From Curtobacterium sp. ISL-83 (lineage in GTDB: Bacteria > Actinomycetota > Actinomycetes > Actinomycetales > Microbacteriaceae): a stretch of 64,000 nucleotides of DNA. Location of the stretch: assembly GCF_018613895.1 (NCBI RefSeq), contig NZ_JAGGPH010000007.1, positions 186,001 to 250,000 of the forward strand. Direction: 5' to 3'. The translations under genes and the position numbers were made by a program. The notes beneath the pieces were generated by a model that ran no database searches, was not told the DNA's origin, and was given only the letters and a program-made list of their open reading frames with translations. Shown here one piece after another: positions 1 through 9,690 of the stretch (the first letter of the stretch is position 1; each line of letters begins with the position of its first letter).

Positions 1-935
1 ATGTACGCGTTCGCGGTGAAGTTCGTGTGCGGCGTGACCGAACCCGGCTTCACGACGACCTGGCCGCGCTCGACGTCCTCGCGCTTGAGGCCGCGGATGA
101 GGAGGCCGGTGTTGTCGCCCGCCTCAGCCTTGTCCAGCAGCTTGCGGAACATCTCGATGCCCGTGACCGTGGTCTTCTGCGTCGGGCGGATGCCGACGAT
201 CTCGACCTCGGAGTTCAGGTCGAGCGTGCCACGCTCGACACGGCCGGTGACGACCGTGCCACGACCCGTGATCGTGAAGACGTCCTCGATCGGCATGAGG
301 AAGGGCTGGTCGGTCGCGCGCACCGGGTCCGGAACGGACTCGTCGACGGCGGCCATCAGGTCCTGGACGGACTTGACCCACTTCTCTTCACCGTTGAGGG
401 CACCGACCGCGGAGACCTGCACGACGGGGGCGTCCTCGTCGAACTCCTGCGAGCCGAGGAGCTCACGGACCTCGAGCTCGACGAGCTCCAGGATCTCCTC
501 GTCGTCCACCATGTCGGACTTGTTCAGCGCGACGACGATGTACGGCACGCCGACCTGACGGGCGAGCAGCACGTGCTCACGCGTCTGGGGCATCGGGCCG
601 TCGGTGGCGGCGACCACGAGGATCGCGCCGTCCATCTGCGCCGCACCCGTGATCATGTTCTTCACGTAGTCAGCGTGACCGGGGGCGTCGACGTGCGCGT
701 AGTGACGCTTCTCGGTCTGGTACTCGACGTGCGAGATGTTGATCGTGATGCCGCGCTGGCGCTCCTCGGGAGCGTTGTCGATCTGCGCGAAGTCACGGGC
801 CTCGTTGAGGTCCGGGTACTGGTCGTGCAGAACCTTGGTGATCGCCGCCGTGAGCGTGGTCTTGCCGTGGTCGACGTGACCGATGGTTCCGATGTTGACG
901 TGCGGCTTGGTCCGCTCGAACTTGGCCTTGGCCAC
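1..935 (-). CDS. tuf: Translation elongation factor Tu, C-terminus missing (window edge)
   Basis: EF-Tu is the GTPase that delivers aminoacyl-tRNA to the ribosomal A site. The N-terminus is visible: GTG start at 935 giving [20 protein letters not shown], followed by the P-loop GHVDHGKT and later the [15 protein letters not shown] segment. A strong AGGAGG-type ribosome binding site lies at about 941-949. About 311 of the expected ~397 residues lie inside the window; the C-terminal end runs off the left edge. It follows fusA after a 149-nt gap, as usual for the str operon rpsL-rpsG-fusA-tuf. That gap is longer than the others in the operon, so tuf may also have its own promoter (inference; a TACAGT -10-like hexamer is present but no clear -35). 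Confidence 0.97.
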   Translation of the reverse strand, partial: MAKAKFERTKPHVNIGTIGHVDHGKTTLTAAITKVLHDQYPDLNEARDFAQIDNAPEERQRGITINISHVEYQTEKRHYAHVDAPGHADYVKNMITGAAQMDGAILVVAATDGPMPQTREHVLLARQVGVPYIVVALNKSDMVDDEEILELVELEVRELLGSQEFDEDAPVVQVSAVGALNGEEKWVKSVQDLMAAVDESVPDPVRATDQPFLMPIEDVFTITGRGTVVTGRVERGTLDLNSEVEIVGIRPTQKTTVTGIEMFRKLLDKAEAGDNTGLLIRGLKREDVERGQVVVKPGSVTPHTNFTANAY

Positions 936-1084
936 TGTGGGTCCTCCTCAGGACTCGGATGCAACGCCCCCGGTCGGCCCTGGATGGGCCCGGGCCGTTG
1001 GCGCGCGGTGTGTGTGTCTTTACTGTACTTGGTGACGAGGGGCCCGTCGCCGGGCTCCCTCGCCTGTGGAGAAACGCTGGAGCG

Positions 1085-3202
1085 TTACTCCCCCGCGTTC
1101 TTCGCGATGATCTCCTCGGCGACCTTGGCCGGGACCTGGCTGTAGGTCTCGAAGGTCATCGAGTAGACCGCACGACCAGAGGTCTTCGACCGCAGGTCGC
1201 CGACGTAGCCGAACATCTCGGACAGCGGCACGCTCGCGCGGACCACCTTGACGCCCGAGGCGTCCTCCATCGAGGCGATCTGGCCACGACGGGAGTTCAG
1301 GTCACCGATGACGTCGCCCATGTACTCCTCCGGAGTACGGACCTCGACGGCCATGATCGGCTCGAGGATCGCCGGACCGGCCTTGCGGGCCGCTTCCTTG
1401 TAGGCGATGGACCCGGCGATCTTGAACGCCATCTCGGACGAGTCGACGTCGTGCGCCGCGCCGTCCTTGAGGGTCGCGCGGACGCCGACGGTGGGGTAGC
1501 CCGCGAGGACGCCGACCTGCATGGCGTCCTGGATGCCGGCGTCGACCGACGGGATGTACTCGCGCGGGACGCGGCCACCGGAGGTCGCGTTCACGAACTC
1601 GTAGACCTTCTCGGCGGTGACTTCCATCGGCTCGAGCGCGATCTGCACCTTCGCGAACTGGCCGGAACCACCGGTCTGCTTCTTGTGGGTGTAGTCGTAG
1701 CGCTCGACGACCTTGGTCAGCGTCTCGCGGTAGGCCACCTGGGGCTTGCCGACGCTGGCCTCGACGTGGAACTCACGCTTCATGCGGTCGACGAGGATGT
1801 CGAGGTGGAGCTCGCCCATGCCCTTGATCGTCGTCTGACCGGTCTCGGCGTTGAGCTCGACGCGGAACGTCGGGTCCTCTTCGGCGAGCTTCTGGATGGC
1901 CGTGGAGAGCTTCTCCTGGTCAGCCTTGGTGTTCGGCTCGATGGCGACCTCGATCACCGGCTCCGGGAACGTCATCGACTCGAGGACGACCTGGTGCTGC
2001 GGGTCGCACAGGGTGTCACCGGTGGTGGTGTCCTTCAGGCCGATGACCGCGTAGATGTGGCCGGCGGTCACGTTGGCGACCGGGTTCTCCTTGTTGGAGT
2101 GCATCTGGAAGATCTTCCCGATGCGCTCCTTCTTGCCCTTGGTCGAGTTGATGACCTGTGCACCGGACTCGATCGAGCCGGAGTACACGCGGACGTAGGT
2201 CAGACGACCGAAGAAGGGGTGCACCGCGACCTTGAACGCGAGCGCCGAGAACGGCTCCGTCGCGTCGGGCTTGCGGATGATCTCCTTCTCCTCGTCCTTG
2301 ACGTCGTGGCCGATCATCGGCGGCACGTCGAGCGGGGACGGGAGGTAGTCGATGACCGCGTCGAGCATCGGCTGGACGCCGCGGTTCTTGAACGCGGAAC
2401 CGCAGAGGACCGGGTAGAGCGTGCTGCTCACGGTGAGGGCACGGATCGCTGCCTTGATCTCGGCGACGGTGAAGTCGGTGTCGCCCTCGAGGTAGCGCTC
2501 CATGAGCACGTCGTCCGCCTCGGCCACGCGCTCGATGAGCTTCTCGCGGTACTCGGCGGCGCGCTCCTGCAGGTCGGCCGGGATCTCTTCGATGTCGTAC
2601 TTCGCGCCCATCTCGACGTCACCCTTGGCGTCGCCGCGCCAGGTGAGTGCACGCATCTGGACGAGGTCCACGACGCCTTCGAAGGAGCTCTCGGCACCGA
2701 TCGGCAGCTGGAGCACGAGGGGCTCCGCGCCGAGACGGTTCACGATGGTGTCGACGGTGTAGTAGAAGTCCGCGCCGAGCTTGTCCATCTTGTTGACGAA
2801 GCAGATGCGGGGGACGTTGTACTTGTCCGCCTGACGCCACACCGTCTCGGACTGGGGCTCGACGCCCTCTTTCCCGTCGAACACGGCGACGGCACCGTCG
2901 AGGACGCGGAGCGAACGCTCCACCTCGACCGTGAAGTCCACGTGACCCGGGGTGTCGATGATGTTGATCTGGTTGTTGTCCCAGAAGCAGGTCGTCGCAG
3001 CCGACGTGATCGTGATGCCGCGTTCCTGCTCCTGCGCCATCCAGTCCATCGTGGCGGCGCCGTCGTGGACCTCACCGATCTTGTGCGTGATGCCCGTGTA
3101 GAACAGGATGCGCTCGGTCGTCGTGGTCTTGCCAGCATCGATGTGCGCCATGATGCCGATGTTGCGGACCTTGTTCAGGTCAGTGAGCACGTCCTGTGCC
3201 AC
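1085..3202 (-). CDS. fusA: Elongation factor G
   Basis: Ribosomal translocase GTPase of 705 residues, the normal length for bacterial EF-G. The GTG start at 3202 is preceded by GGAGG with 5-nt spacing. The G1 motif [13 protein letters not shown] sits near residue 20, the G3 region DTPGHVDF near residue 87 and [10 protein letters not shown] near residue 140. The C-terminal part has the EF-G domain IV/V signatures ([15 protein letters not shown] and [16 protein letters not shown]). It is transcribed with rpsL and rpsG. The 100-nt gap to rpsG contains a perfect 18-bp hairpin (separate entry) that could modulate read-through. Confidence 0.98.
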   Translation of the reverse strand: MAQDVLTDLNKVRNIGIMAHIDAGKTTTTERILFYTGITHKIGEVHDGAATMDWMAQEQERGITITSAATTCFWDNNQINIIDTPGHVDFTVEVERSLRVLDGAVAVFDGKEGVEPQSETVWRQADKYNVPRICFVNKMDKLGADFYYTVDTIVNRLGAEPLVLQLPIGAESSFEGVVDLVQMRALTWRGDAKGDVEMGAKYDIEEIPADLQERAAEYREKLIERVAEADDVLMERYLEGDTDFTVAEIKAAIRALTVSSTLYPVLCGSAFKNRGVQPMLDAVIDYLPSPLDVPPMIGHDVKDEEKEIIRKPDATEPFSALAFKVAVHPFFGRLTYVRVYSGSIESGAQVINSTKGKKERIGKIFQMHSNKENPVANVTAGHIYAVIGLKDTTTGDTLCDPQHQVVLESMTFPEPVIEVAIEPNTKADQEKLSTAIQKLAEEDPTFRVELNAETGQTTIKGMGELHLDILVDRMKREFHVEASVGKPQVAYRETLTKVVERYDYTHKKQTGGSGQFAKVQIALEPMEVTAEKVYEFVNATSGGRVPREYIPSVDAGIQDAMQVGVLAGYPTVGVRATLKDGAAHDVDSSEMAFKIAGSIAYKEAARKAGPAILEPIMAVEVRTPEEYMGDVIGDLNSRRGQIASMEDASGVKVVRASVPLSEMFGYVGDLRSKTSGRAVYSMTFETYSQVPAKVAEEIIAKNAGE

Positions 3203-3238
3203 AGGTTCCTCCGGAAGAGTTGTAGGAGAGCTTGGCGG

Positions 3239-3281
3239 CCGTCCGGGTGCCGGTGGTTCTTGACCACCGGCACCCGGACGG
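3239..3281 (-). terminator. Hairpin between rpsG and fusA
   Basis: An 18-bp perfect inverted repeat: arm 3239-3256, arm 3264-3281, 7-nt loop. It lies in the 100-nt gap after the rpsG stop and ahead of the fusA ribosome binding site. There is no T-run after the stem on the minus strand, so it is more likely a partial terminator, attenuator or mRNA processing/stability element within the str operon than a full stop. Confidence 0.6.
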
Positions 3282-3302
3282 TGCCGGGACTACCAGCCGG
3301 AC

Positions 3303-3773
3303 TTACCAGCGGTAGTGGGCGAAGGCCTTGTTCGACTCGGCCATCTTGTGCGTGTCCTCGCGACGCTTGACCGCGGCACCGAGACCGTTCGACGCGTCGA
3401 GGATCTCGTTCATGAGACGCTCGGTCATCGTCTTCTCGCGACGGGCCTTGGCGTACGAGGTCAGCCAGCGGAGCGCGAGGGTGTTCGCGCGGTGCGGCTT
3501 GACCTCGACCGGGACCTGGTAGGTCGAGCCACCGACACGGCGGCTCCGGACCTCGAGGGTGGGACGGACGTTGTCGAGCGCCTTCTTGAGCGTCACGACG
3601 GCGTCCTGCTGGTTCTTGGCGGTGACCCCTTCGAGTGCGTCGTAGACGATGCGCTCGGCGAGGCCCTTCTTGCCGTCCAGCAGGATCTTGTTGACCAGCT
3701 GGCTGACGATCGGGGCGCCGTAGACCGGGTCGGCAACGACGGGACGCTTGGGGGCGGGACCCTTACGAGGCAT
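3303..3773 (-). CDS. rpsG: 30S ribosomal protein S7
   Basis: Primary 16S rRNA-binding protein of the small-subunit head, 156 residues, the usual bacterial length. The start [19 protein letters not shown] and the C-terminal [20 protein letters not shown] are diagnostic. It starts 5 nt after the rpsL stop, so the two are probably translationally coupled. S7 is the classical autoregulator of the str operon in enterobacteria; whether that holds here is not visible. Confidence 0.98.
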   Translation of the reverse strand: MPRKGPAPKRPVVADPVYGAPIVSQLVNKILLDGKKGLAERIVYDALEGVTAKNQQDAVVTLKKALDNVRPTLEVRSRRVGGSTYQVPVEVKPHRANTLALRWLTSYAKARREKTMTERLMNEILDASNGLGAAVKRREDTHKMAESNKAFAHYRW

Positions 3774-3778
3774 CTAAC

Positions 3779-4147
3779 TCAACCCTTCTTCGCGCCGTAG
3801 CGGCTACGAGCCTGCTTACGGTTCTTCACGGCCTGCGTGTCGAGCGCGCCGCGGATGATCTTGTAGCGGACACCGGGCAGGTCCTTCACACGACCGCCGC
3901 GCACGAGCACCATCGAGTGCTCCTGGAGGTTGTGGCCCTCACCGGGGATGTAGGCCGTGACCTCGGTACCGTTCGAGAGCTTCACACGAGCGACCTTGCG
4001 CAGTGCCGAGTTGGGCTTCTTGGGGGTGGTGGTGTAGACGCGGGTGCACACACCACGCTGCTGGGGGTTCGCCTTCAGGGCGGGCGCCTTGGTCTTGGTG
4101 ACCTTCGGCGTACGACCCTTGCGAACCAGCTGCTGGATAGTAGGCAA
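3779..4147 (-). CDS. rpsL: 30S ribosomal protein S12
   Basis: Decoding-centre protein of 122 residues. The TTG at 4147 is taken as start because the S12 sequence begins there ((M)[17 protein letters not shown]) and AGGAGAAC precedes it; the longer upstream reading frame has no S12 similarity. The streptomycin-site segment [17 protein letters not shown] carries the wild-type lysine, and the KDLPGVRYK segment with the second lysine is also wild type. No resistance substitution is evident. It is the first gene of the str operon. Confidence 0.97.
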   Translation of the reverse strand: MPTIQQLVRKGRTPKVTKTKAPALKANPQQRGVCTRVYTTTPKKPNSALRKVARVKLSNGTEVTAYIPGEGHNLQEHSMVLVRGGRVKDLPGVRYKIIRGALDTQAVKNRKQARSRYGAKKG

Positions 4148-4319
4148 CTGTTCTCCTGGTTCTCGCTCGTGCTCTCTGGTCGGCGCGGACCGCCGACTTC
4201 CTCGTCCCACGCTGATCACCGCCGGAAGGCGGATGATGGAGGCGGGGACGGATTGGTCCGGCGAGGGACGTGATCCGTGCCGGACGATCAAGGCGCGCCC
4301 GAGGGCGCACACCCGAGCA

Positions 4320-4348
4320 AGACTACCTGCGCACCCGCGTGAAATCAA
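4320..4348 (-). promoter_or_regulatory. Candidate sigma70-type promoter of the str operon
   Basis: On the minus strand, TTGATT (4343-4348) and TAGTCT (4320-4325) are separated by 17 bp. The likely start of transcription near 4313 gives an rpsL leader of about 165 nt. It lies between the stop of the upstream gene (4421) and rpsL, where the operon promoter is expected. Confidence 0.6.
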
Positions 4349-4420
4349 TCCAGGGCAGGCCGGAGCAAGCTCGCGCGGGGCGCTCTGAGCGAACGTCGTC
4401 GACGGTTGCGGAGTCGCTCG

Positions 4421-5635
4421 TCAGGAACCGGAGTCGGAGGACCCGTTGCCGATCGCGGACCGGAAGGTCGCACCGCCGCTGGTGAAGCCCGTGATGTACC
4501 CGCTCGCGTTGACGTTCATCGGTCCCGCGGAGGCCGTGCCCACGCCCCCGGGCCCGGAGATGTCCGCCGTGAAGGTCGCCCGGCCGAAGGTCGTCGTGGT
4601 GATCAGCCAGCCGCCGGCACCCCAGTCACCCACGGAGACGACCGGCCTCGTCTGCAGCGTCCACTGCTCGTTCGAGTACGTGTAGGACGGGTCCTCGCCG
4701 TAGGCGTAGAAGCTGCAGCCGGACGGCGCCGGGTCCTTCGAGGCGATGCACCCGTTGACCCACGCGTCCACCGCGGCCTTCGCCGACTGGGCCCCCGCGG
4801 CCGTCAGCTTGGTCGCGAGCGTGACCGGCGCCGGCGCGGTGTCCCCGAAGCCCTGCACCGTCGCGGTGGTCGCATCGGCCGTGTACCACTTGCCCCCGTC
4901 GACGCCGACGTCGTAGGTCCCGGGCAGCACCTTGAGCGTGACCGAACCGTCCTTCGTGGTCGTCGCGGACTGGCCGCCGACCGTGGCGGTCGCGCCGGCG
5001 GGCCCCTGCACGGTGAGGTCGACCGTCCCGAGCCGCGGGGCCTCGAGCTTCCAGATCGGGAAGACCCCCCAGTCCGTGCCGGTCTTGTCGAGGGTGAAGG
5101 TCGCGGAGACGTCCTGACCGCCCTGCCGGAGGTACGCCCCCACGGTCGCCGTGTCGCCGTCCTCGCGCACGGCGGCGATCCGGTAGCCGGTGACCTTGCG
5201 TGTGGCCTTGGCGTAGGCGGCGTCCGTCAGCAGGACGTCGGTCTTGGTGTGGGCGACCCCCGCGTCACGCAGCGCCGCGTCGACCCGGCCCGCCGTGAGG
5301 TCGTCGAGGAACGCGCGGACGGGGCGGTCCGCGGAGTGGGTGCTCGTGCCGACGCCGTACCCGACGACACCCGCGACGAGCAGCAGGAGCACGACGGCGC
5401 CACCGGCGATGATCGAGACGAGCGCACCACGGCGGAGCTTCCGGCGGGGTGCGAGCCGGCCGTCCGGCACAGTCGACGCACCGTTGGGGACGCTCCACGC
5501 GCCTCCAGACCGGTCATGCGCGACGGCGGAGGCGACAGCCGCTCCCGCGCCGCTCGGTGGACCGTCAGTGGTCCCGCTGATCGAGTCGACGTGCGGGACG
5601 GATCCCCATCCGTCTCGCTGGTGCTGGTCCGTCAT
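4421..5635 (-). CDS. Membrane-anchored extracytoplasmic protein of unknown function
   Basis: 404 residues. The first ~75 residues are hydrophilic, followed by a basic RRKLRRG patch and one transmembrane helix (LVSIIAGGAVVLLLLVAGVV, about residues 76-95). The remaining ~300 residues should face outside: a DUF4878-like segment (VRAFLDDLTAGRVDAALRDAG), then a PEGA-like region (GTVDLTVQGPAGATATVGG), and a C-terminal part with two cysteines about 11 residues apart (NGCIASKDPAPSGCSFYAYG) that could form a disulfide. The start has a GGGGGAA ribosome site. No enzymatic motif was recognised. A cell-envelope role is an inference from topology only. Confidence 0.8.
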   Translation of the reverse strand: MTDQHQRDGWGSVPHVDSISGTTDGPPSGAGAAVASAVAHDRSGGAWSVPNGASTVPDGRLAPRRKLRRGALVSIIAGGAVVLLLLVAGVVGYGVGTSTHSADRPVRAFLDDLTAGRVDAALRDAGVAHTKTDVLLTDAAYAKATRKVTGYRIAAVREDGDTATVGAYLRQGGQDVSATFTLDKTGTDWGVFPIWKLEAPRLGTVDLTVQGPAGATATVGGQSATTTKDGSVTLKVLPGTYDVGVDGGKWYTADATTATVQGFGDTAPAPVTLATKLTAAGAQSAKAAVDAWVNGCIASKDPAPSGCSFYAYGEDPSYTYSNEQWTLQTRPVVSVGDWGAGGWLITTTTFGRATFTADISGPGGVGTASAGPMNVNASGYITGFTSGGATFRSAIGNGSSDSGS

Positions 5636-5672
5636 GGTTCCCCCGTGGCGTGGTACGGCGTGCCCCGCGATC

Positions 5673-6119
5673 CTACCGCTGGGCGGTGTCGCCCTGGCGG
5701 CGCTCCACGCCTCGCTGGTGACGGGCCATCACGACGCCGCCGATCACCGAGACCAGCGCCACGACCACCGCGCCGACCACGAACGGCCCGAGCGCGTACC
5801 CGGCCGGGAAGACCAGGAGTTCCGTGACGTCGCCACGGATCAGCGTGTAGCCGACCGCCCCGACGCCGAGCATCACGAGGTAGGCCGCTGCCGCGGCGAC
5901 GAGTCCCGTCACTCCGGGGTTCCCCTCGCGGGCGCCGACAGCGGTCGCGAGGAACACCACGATCGCGCCGGCGACGACCATCGCGGGGCCGAGGTACGGG
6001 GTGGCGTCGGGCTGGGAGACGGGCTCGACGTCGGCGAGGAGCGCCTCGAAGCCGGTCACGGCGACGACGAGCGCGATGAAGAGGACCGACGTCATCGTCG
6101 CGATCAACCACCGGGACAT
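5673..6119 (-). CDS. Small four-helix membrane protein, unknown (DUF6121-like)
   Basis: 148 residues with four predicted membrane helices, starting near residues 5, 44, 72 and 105. The tail is basic and glutamine/arginine-rich (ARHQRGVERRQGDTAQR). It starts 67 nt before the next minus-strand reading frame. The family resemblance is from memory of small actinobacterial membrane proteins and is tentative; no function can be stated. Confidence 0.75.
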   Translation of the reverse strand: MSRWLIATMTSVLFIALVVAVTGFEALLADVEPVSQPDATPYLGPAMVVAGAIVVFLATAVGAREGNPGVTGLVAAAAAYLVMLGVGAVGYTLIRGDVTELLVFPAGYALGPFVVGAVVVALVSVIGGVVMARHQRGVERRQGDTAQR

Positions 6120-6186
6120 GGGGCGATCGTAGCGCCGGGGACTCCGGGGCCGCTCGGGGAAGTGGAGGTACAGGCTGGCGGGTGCG

Positions 6187-6810
6187 CTATCGCAGCTGGT
6201 CGTGCTGCTGGTGCTCTTGCTGCTGTTCCTGCTCGTGCTGCTCGTGCTGTTGGTGCGCGGCAGCTACGAGGGCGAGCGCGATGGTCGCCGTGATCACGGG
6301 GACCGTCTCGGTCATCGGGGCCGGTGGCGCTCCGGCCGGTGACCCGATCTGGAGGACCGGGGTCGGCTCCGGCAGGGAGGTCGCGGTTGCTGCGGTTGCT
6401 GCGGGCAGGTTCACCGTCGCCGCCGCAGGGTCGGCGCCGTTCCCGTGATCACGGAGCGCAGGACCGACGACCCGGAGCACCGCGGTCGTCGCCGGTGGTT
6501 CCGCGAGACCGACGGCAGGGCTCGGCGCGGCCTGGCCGAGGTCGTGCGGCTGACCACGTCGCTCGGAGCGCCGAACGGCCGCGGTCCGGATGAGCACGAC
6601 GAGGGCGACGATCGACCAGATGCCGTTCACCACCGTCGACGGGATCGCGTGGTGCGCCGCGACGTTGACCGCGATGGACAGGCCGCCGACCAGGTTGATC
6701 AGCTGGTAGACGGGGCCGTTCGAGAGCTTCCCTGCGGAGAAGAGCATGTAACCTGCCAAGACAGTTACAGCACCGAACCACCCAAGGAATTCGACGATTC
6801 CGACCAACAC
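6187..6810 (-). CDS. CBU_0592-like membrane protein with His/Gln-rich tail
   Basis: 207 residues, GTG start at 6810 with CGGAG 7 nt upstream. The first ~80 residues match the CBU_0592-type domain: three helices, with FLGWFGAVTVLAGYMLFSAG, then PVYQLINLVGGLSIAVNV and VVNGIWSIVALVVLIR. After that comes a Pro/Ala-rich stretch of ~100 residues, which ends in a tail made almost only of His, Gln and Glu (HQQHEQHEQEQQQEHQQHDQ). It lies 171 nt downstream of pilO on the same strand, so read-through from the pilus operon is possible, but a link is not shown. Confidence 0.75.
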   Translation of the reverse strand: MLVGIVEFLGWFGAVTVLAGYMLFSAGKLSNGPVYQLINLVGGLSIAVNVAAHHAIPSTVVNGIWSIVALVVLIRTAAVRRSERRGQPHDLGQAAPSPAVGLAEPPATTAVLRVVGPALRDHGNGADPAAATVNLPAATAATATSLPEPTPVLQIGSPAGAPPAPMTETVPVITATIALALVAAAHQQHEQHEQEQQQEHQQHDQLR

Positions 6811-6981
6811 GCGCGACTCCGGGCACGACGATGGACGACCGATTTGGATCGACCGTCCGAGGGGTGACGAGCAACCGCGAGCGCGGCGCCGAGCAGCATC
6901 GTAATCAGGACGGTGAGCGGTGCGGAAGTCGATCGGCGTGGCGTTGCCACCCCAGTCCGTGGGGTGATGGAGAGCGCCGGA

Positions 6982-7827
6982 TCAGCGCTTCGCGGCGGGG
7001 GTGGCGGTGCCGGTCGCCGCAGTACCCGGAGTGGTCGTCCCGGGGGTGTTCGTCCCGGTCCCTGTGGCGCCGGTGCCGGTCGCATCAGTGCCGGTCGCGC
7101 CGGTTCCCGTCGCCGTCGACGTCGACGTGTCGAGGACGTAGATCGAGCCGCCGAAGGTCCACGTGGAGTTGTTGCTCGCGGAACCGCCGTCACCGCTCGT
7201 CGCCGTCGATGAGATGGTCGTGATGAGGAAGAGCCGTGCACCACTCTGCATTCCTCTGACAAACGCGAGCGCCTGGTCGAAGGACCCATCCACAGCGACG
7301 GTGACCGGGATCACCGAGAGGTTCTCGCCGGTGATCGAAGGGTTCGTGACGGCGGTCGGAGCCACGGGAGCCACGGGAACCGCTGGTGCAGCACTGGCGC
7401 TGGTGCCGGTAGACGGTCCTGGACTCGGAGTGGCGGATGCTCCTCCTGCGGCAGCGCCCGCCGCCAACGCGGGGGTGGCCGGAGCGTAAGCCACTGCGTC
7501 GCTCGACGTGAACGAGGACACCTGCATGCCCGACGAGGCGGCGACTCCGTCGAGCTCGTCGATGAATGCGGGCAGATCCGCCCCGGCGGGCACCGAGGCA
7601 GTTCGAGCGGTCAGCTCGCGACGCATGGCTGGCAACTTCGCCGCTTGGGCGGAGAGGCGCGAGAGTTCGGCACGGTTCGCGTCGTTGGACGTCTGGACCG
7701 TACGCGTCTGAGCACGGGCAGCGGCACTCGCCGCGAGCTGTGGTTGGATCGCGAGGAAGAAGCCCCCGACGGCGACGATGGCCATCGCGACGACTGCGAG
7801 CAACAGGCTCATCCGGTTCCGCGACAT
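6982..7827 (-). CDS. pilO: Type IV pilus inner-membrane protein PilO-like
   Basis: 281 residues. One N-terminal transmembrane helix (about residues 8-27), then a coiled-coil segment (about 35-75), then a ferredoxin-like periplasmic-type domain with PilO features (SVPAGADLPAFIDELDGVAA, about residue 80). A Ser/Ala/Pro-rich linker separates it from a second half (ITGENLSVIPVTVAVDGSFD). The last ~50 residues are Gly/Thr repeats (TGTGATGTDATGTG). With PilM and PilN it should form the alignment complex of the pilus machine. It begins 3 nt after the pilN stop. Confidence 0.82.
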   Translation of the reverse strand: MSRNRMSLLLAVVAMAIVAVGGFFLAIQPQLAASAAARAQTRTVQTSNDANRAELSRLSAQAAKLPAMRRELTARTASVPAGADLPAFIDELDGVAASSGMQVSSFTSSDAVAYAPATPALAAGAAAGGASATPSPGPSTGTSASAAPAVPVAPVAPTAVTNPSITGENLSVIPVTVAVDGSFDQALAFVRGMQSGARLFLITTISSTATSGDGGSASNNSTWTFGGSIYVLDTSTSTATGTGATGTDATGTGATGTGTNTPGTTTPGTAATGTATPAAKR

Positions 7828-7830
7828 CGG

Positions 7831-8592
7831 TCAGCCCTTCGTCGCGTTCGTGGCAGCGTATGCGCCGTCGAACGCTTTCTCGTTGAGGTGGATCGTCATG
7901 TTGACCCGGTAGCCGCTTCCGTCGTCGGCCCGAGCGACCGAATTCGCGTTTGCATCCACGAATCCCCGCATACTCCGAACCGACGTCAACCATTCTGGGA
8001 CGGACGGCAGCGTCGAACTGGACGCGTCGAAGGTCAGGGTAGCGATGCGCGCGCCCTGGAGCGGGTCGTCCGACTGCGCGTAGGACTGCGTGGGCGATGC
8101 TGAGTCCACGGTCAGACCGGTGATCTTCACACCCGCCGGGAGCTTCGACTGGACCGATCGGAGCGTGGCCGCCCAATCGACCTCAGTCGAGCCGCCGACC
8201 TGTTGCGCGGCCTTGAGCAGCGTGGTGGCGCCCTCGGTAACCCGGACGTCCCGGTAGCGAAGTTGCTGCTGGAGGAGCGTGACGGTCTCGCCTTGCGCTG
8301 TCGTCAAGTCTTGCTCTGCTGCCATCCGGTCGAGCGAAGCCCAGCCCGCCAACAACCCCACTGCCACCGCCATCGCCACGACACCCGCCCAGACACGCCG
8401 GACCACTGCGCGCTGGCGCCGGCTGACGTGGACCTCGCCGGGGAGGAGGTCCACCCGCGGGACCCCGCCCACCACGAGCTGTCGTGCCTTGCCGCGGGCA
8501 CGAGGCGCTCGAACCGGCTCACCACCTCTCCGAGCGCGCCCTCCCGGGTCGGAACGGGGGTGATCGGTCGTCGTGTCGATGATCTCGGTCAT
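7831..8592 (-). CDS. pilN: Type IV pilus assembly protein PilN-like
   Basis: 253 residues. The segment VGGVPRVDLLPGEVHVSRRQ (about residues 41-60) is the short cytoplasmic motif by which PilN binds PilM (its usual form is INLLP). A transmembrane helix follows (about 70-90), then a coiled coil and an alpha/beta domain with a repeat TLRSVQSKLPAGVKITGLTV. Its start overlaps the pilM stop by ATGA, showing translational coupling. The order pilM-pilN-pilO is the canonical one. Confidence 0.85.
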   Translation of the reverse strand: MTEIIDTTTDHPRSDPGGRARRGGEPVRAPRARGKARQLVVGGVPRVDLLPGEVHVSRRQRAVVRRVWAGVVAMAVAVGLLAGWASLDRMAAEQDLTTAQGETVTLLQQQLRYRDVRVTEGATTLLKAAQQVGGSTEVDWAATLRSVQSKLPAGVKITGLTVDSASPTQSYAQSDDPLQGARIATLTFDASSSTLPSVPEWLTSVRSMRGFVDANANSVARADDGSGYRVNMTIHLNEKAFDGAYAATNATKG

Positions 8593-9641
8593 GCTGCTCG
8601 TCCTCCGACTGCGAGACTCCAGGCCACCGAGAGGGACGCGGCGCGCTCTCTGAGCACCTCGGGGCTGACACCACGGGCTGTCCGGGCTGAGACGAACGGG
8701 TCGCCGAGGGCGACGGGAAGTCCAGAAACGTCTCCAAGGCCCTCGCGGAACCCAGGGAGAGCCGCACCGCCGCCGACGACCACGATCCCCTGGATCGTCT
8801 CGTCAGGTCGGGTGTTGGTGTAGTAGGTCACGGTGTTGCGGATGCTCGTGAGGAGCTCGCCGACGGTCTCCCGCGTGGCGGCCACAGCCCGACTGTCGTC
8901 AGGCGTCCGTGGCTGCCCGACCAGGCCGAAGTACCGTTTGACCGCCTCTGCTTCGGAGACTGGGATTTCCAGCCGCGCAGCGATCGCCTTCGTGACGTCG
9001 TCACCACCGGTCGGGATGATCCGGACGAACCGCGGGACGCCATCGCGCGCGATGACGATCGAGGTCGTGTTGCCACCGCAATCCACGATCGCCACGGTGC
9101 CCGAGCCGGCCACCCGAGGAGCGAGGACGCGCGTGAGTGCGAAGGGGATCAGATCGACACCCACGGGGTTCAGGCCGGCGAGTTCTGCTGCGCGCACGTT
9201 TGCGAGCACCGCGTCCTTGATAGCCGCCACCAGGAGGCCGTGGACGACCGGGCCGCTTTCACCGATACCCTCGTCAATGGGGTAGAAGTCGAGGATTGCA
9301 TCTCCGACGGGAACCGGGAGCATGTCCTGGACCTGGAACGGGAGCGACTCGCGGATCTGGGCAAGGGGGGCTTTGGGCACGGTCAGATCGCGCGACAGCA
9401 CGCGTTGGTTACCCATCCCCAGGACCACGTCCTTGGTCCGGAAGCGCCCGATCGACCAGAGTTCGCGGAACGCCACCGAAACGGTGTTCGCTTGGAGCAC
9501 CTCGCCATGCTTCGTCGCGTCGGTGGGCACGGGAACCTCAGCAACACGAACGATCGTCGGCTGGGCTTTGTCCGCGTCAGCGACTTCGACCGCTCGGATC
9601 GCTTCTGCTCCGATGTCGATGCCGACTATGTGCTTGCTCAT
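8589..9641 (-). CDS. pilM: Type IV pilus assembly ATPase-fold protein PilM
   Basis: 350 residues of the actin/FtsA fold. Phosphate-1 loop VGIDIGAEAIRAVEV lies at residues 5-19, phosphate-2 region AIVDCGGNTTSIVIARDG near 200 and the adenosine motif GIVVVGGGAALPGF near 290. The cytoplasmic PilM ring binds the PilN N-terminus and links the motor to the envelope complex. Start ATG with AAGGAAG upstream. The 49-nt gap to pilD is the largest in the distal part of the cluster. Confidence 0.92.
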   Translation of the reverse strand: MSKHIVGIDIGAEAIRAVEVADADKAQPTIVRVAEVPVPTDATKHGEVLQANTVSVAFRELWSIGRFRTKDVVLGMGNQRVLSRDLTVPKAPLAQIRESLPFQVQDMLPVPVGDAILDFYPIDEGIGESGPVVHGLLVAAIKDAVLANVRAAELAGLNPVGVDLIPFALTRVLAPRVAGSGTVAIVDCGGNTTSIVIARDGVPRFVRIIPTGGDDVTKAIAARLEIPVSEAEAVKRYFGLVGQPRTPDDSRAVAATRETVGELLTSIRNTVTYYTNTRPDETIQGIVVVGGGAALPGFREGLGDVSGLPVALGDPFVSARTARGVSPEVLRERAASLSVAWSLAVGGRAA

Positions 9642-9690
9642 GCCGTCTTCCTTCGGGGTTGGCCCGGGTCAGTTGAGGTGCATCGGGTCA

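Noticed and set aside
959..3370. 803-aa open frame on the plus strand opposite fusA and similar ones opposite rpoC (22213-25854) and rpoB (25842-29423)
   Set aside because: They are antisense shadows of conserved genes in high-GC DNA; their composition is Asp/Arg/Val/Leu-rich and matches no family.
3779..4348. 189-aa form of S12
   Set aside because: The N-terminal 67 residues are not ribosomal-protein-like and include the promoter and leader; TTG at 4147 gives the exact family start.
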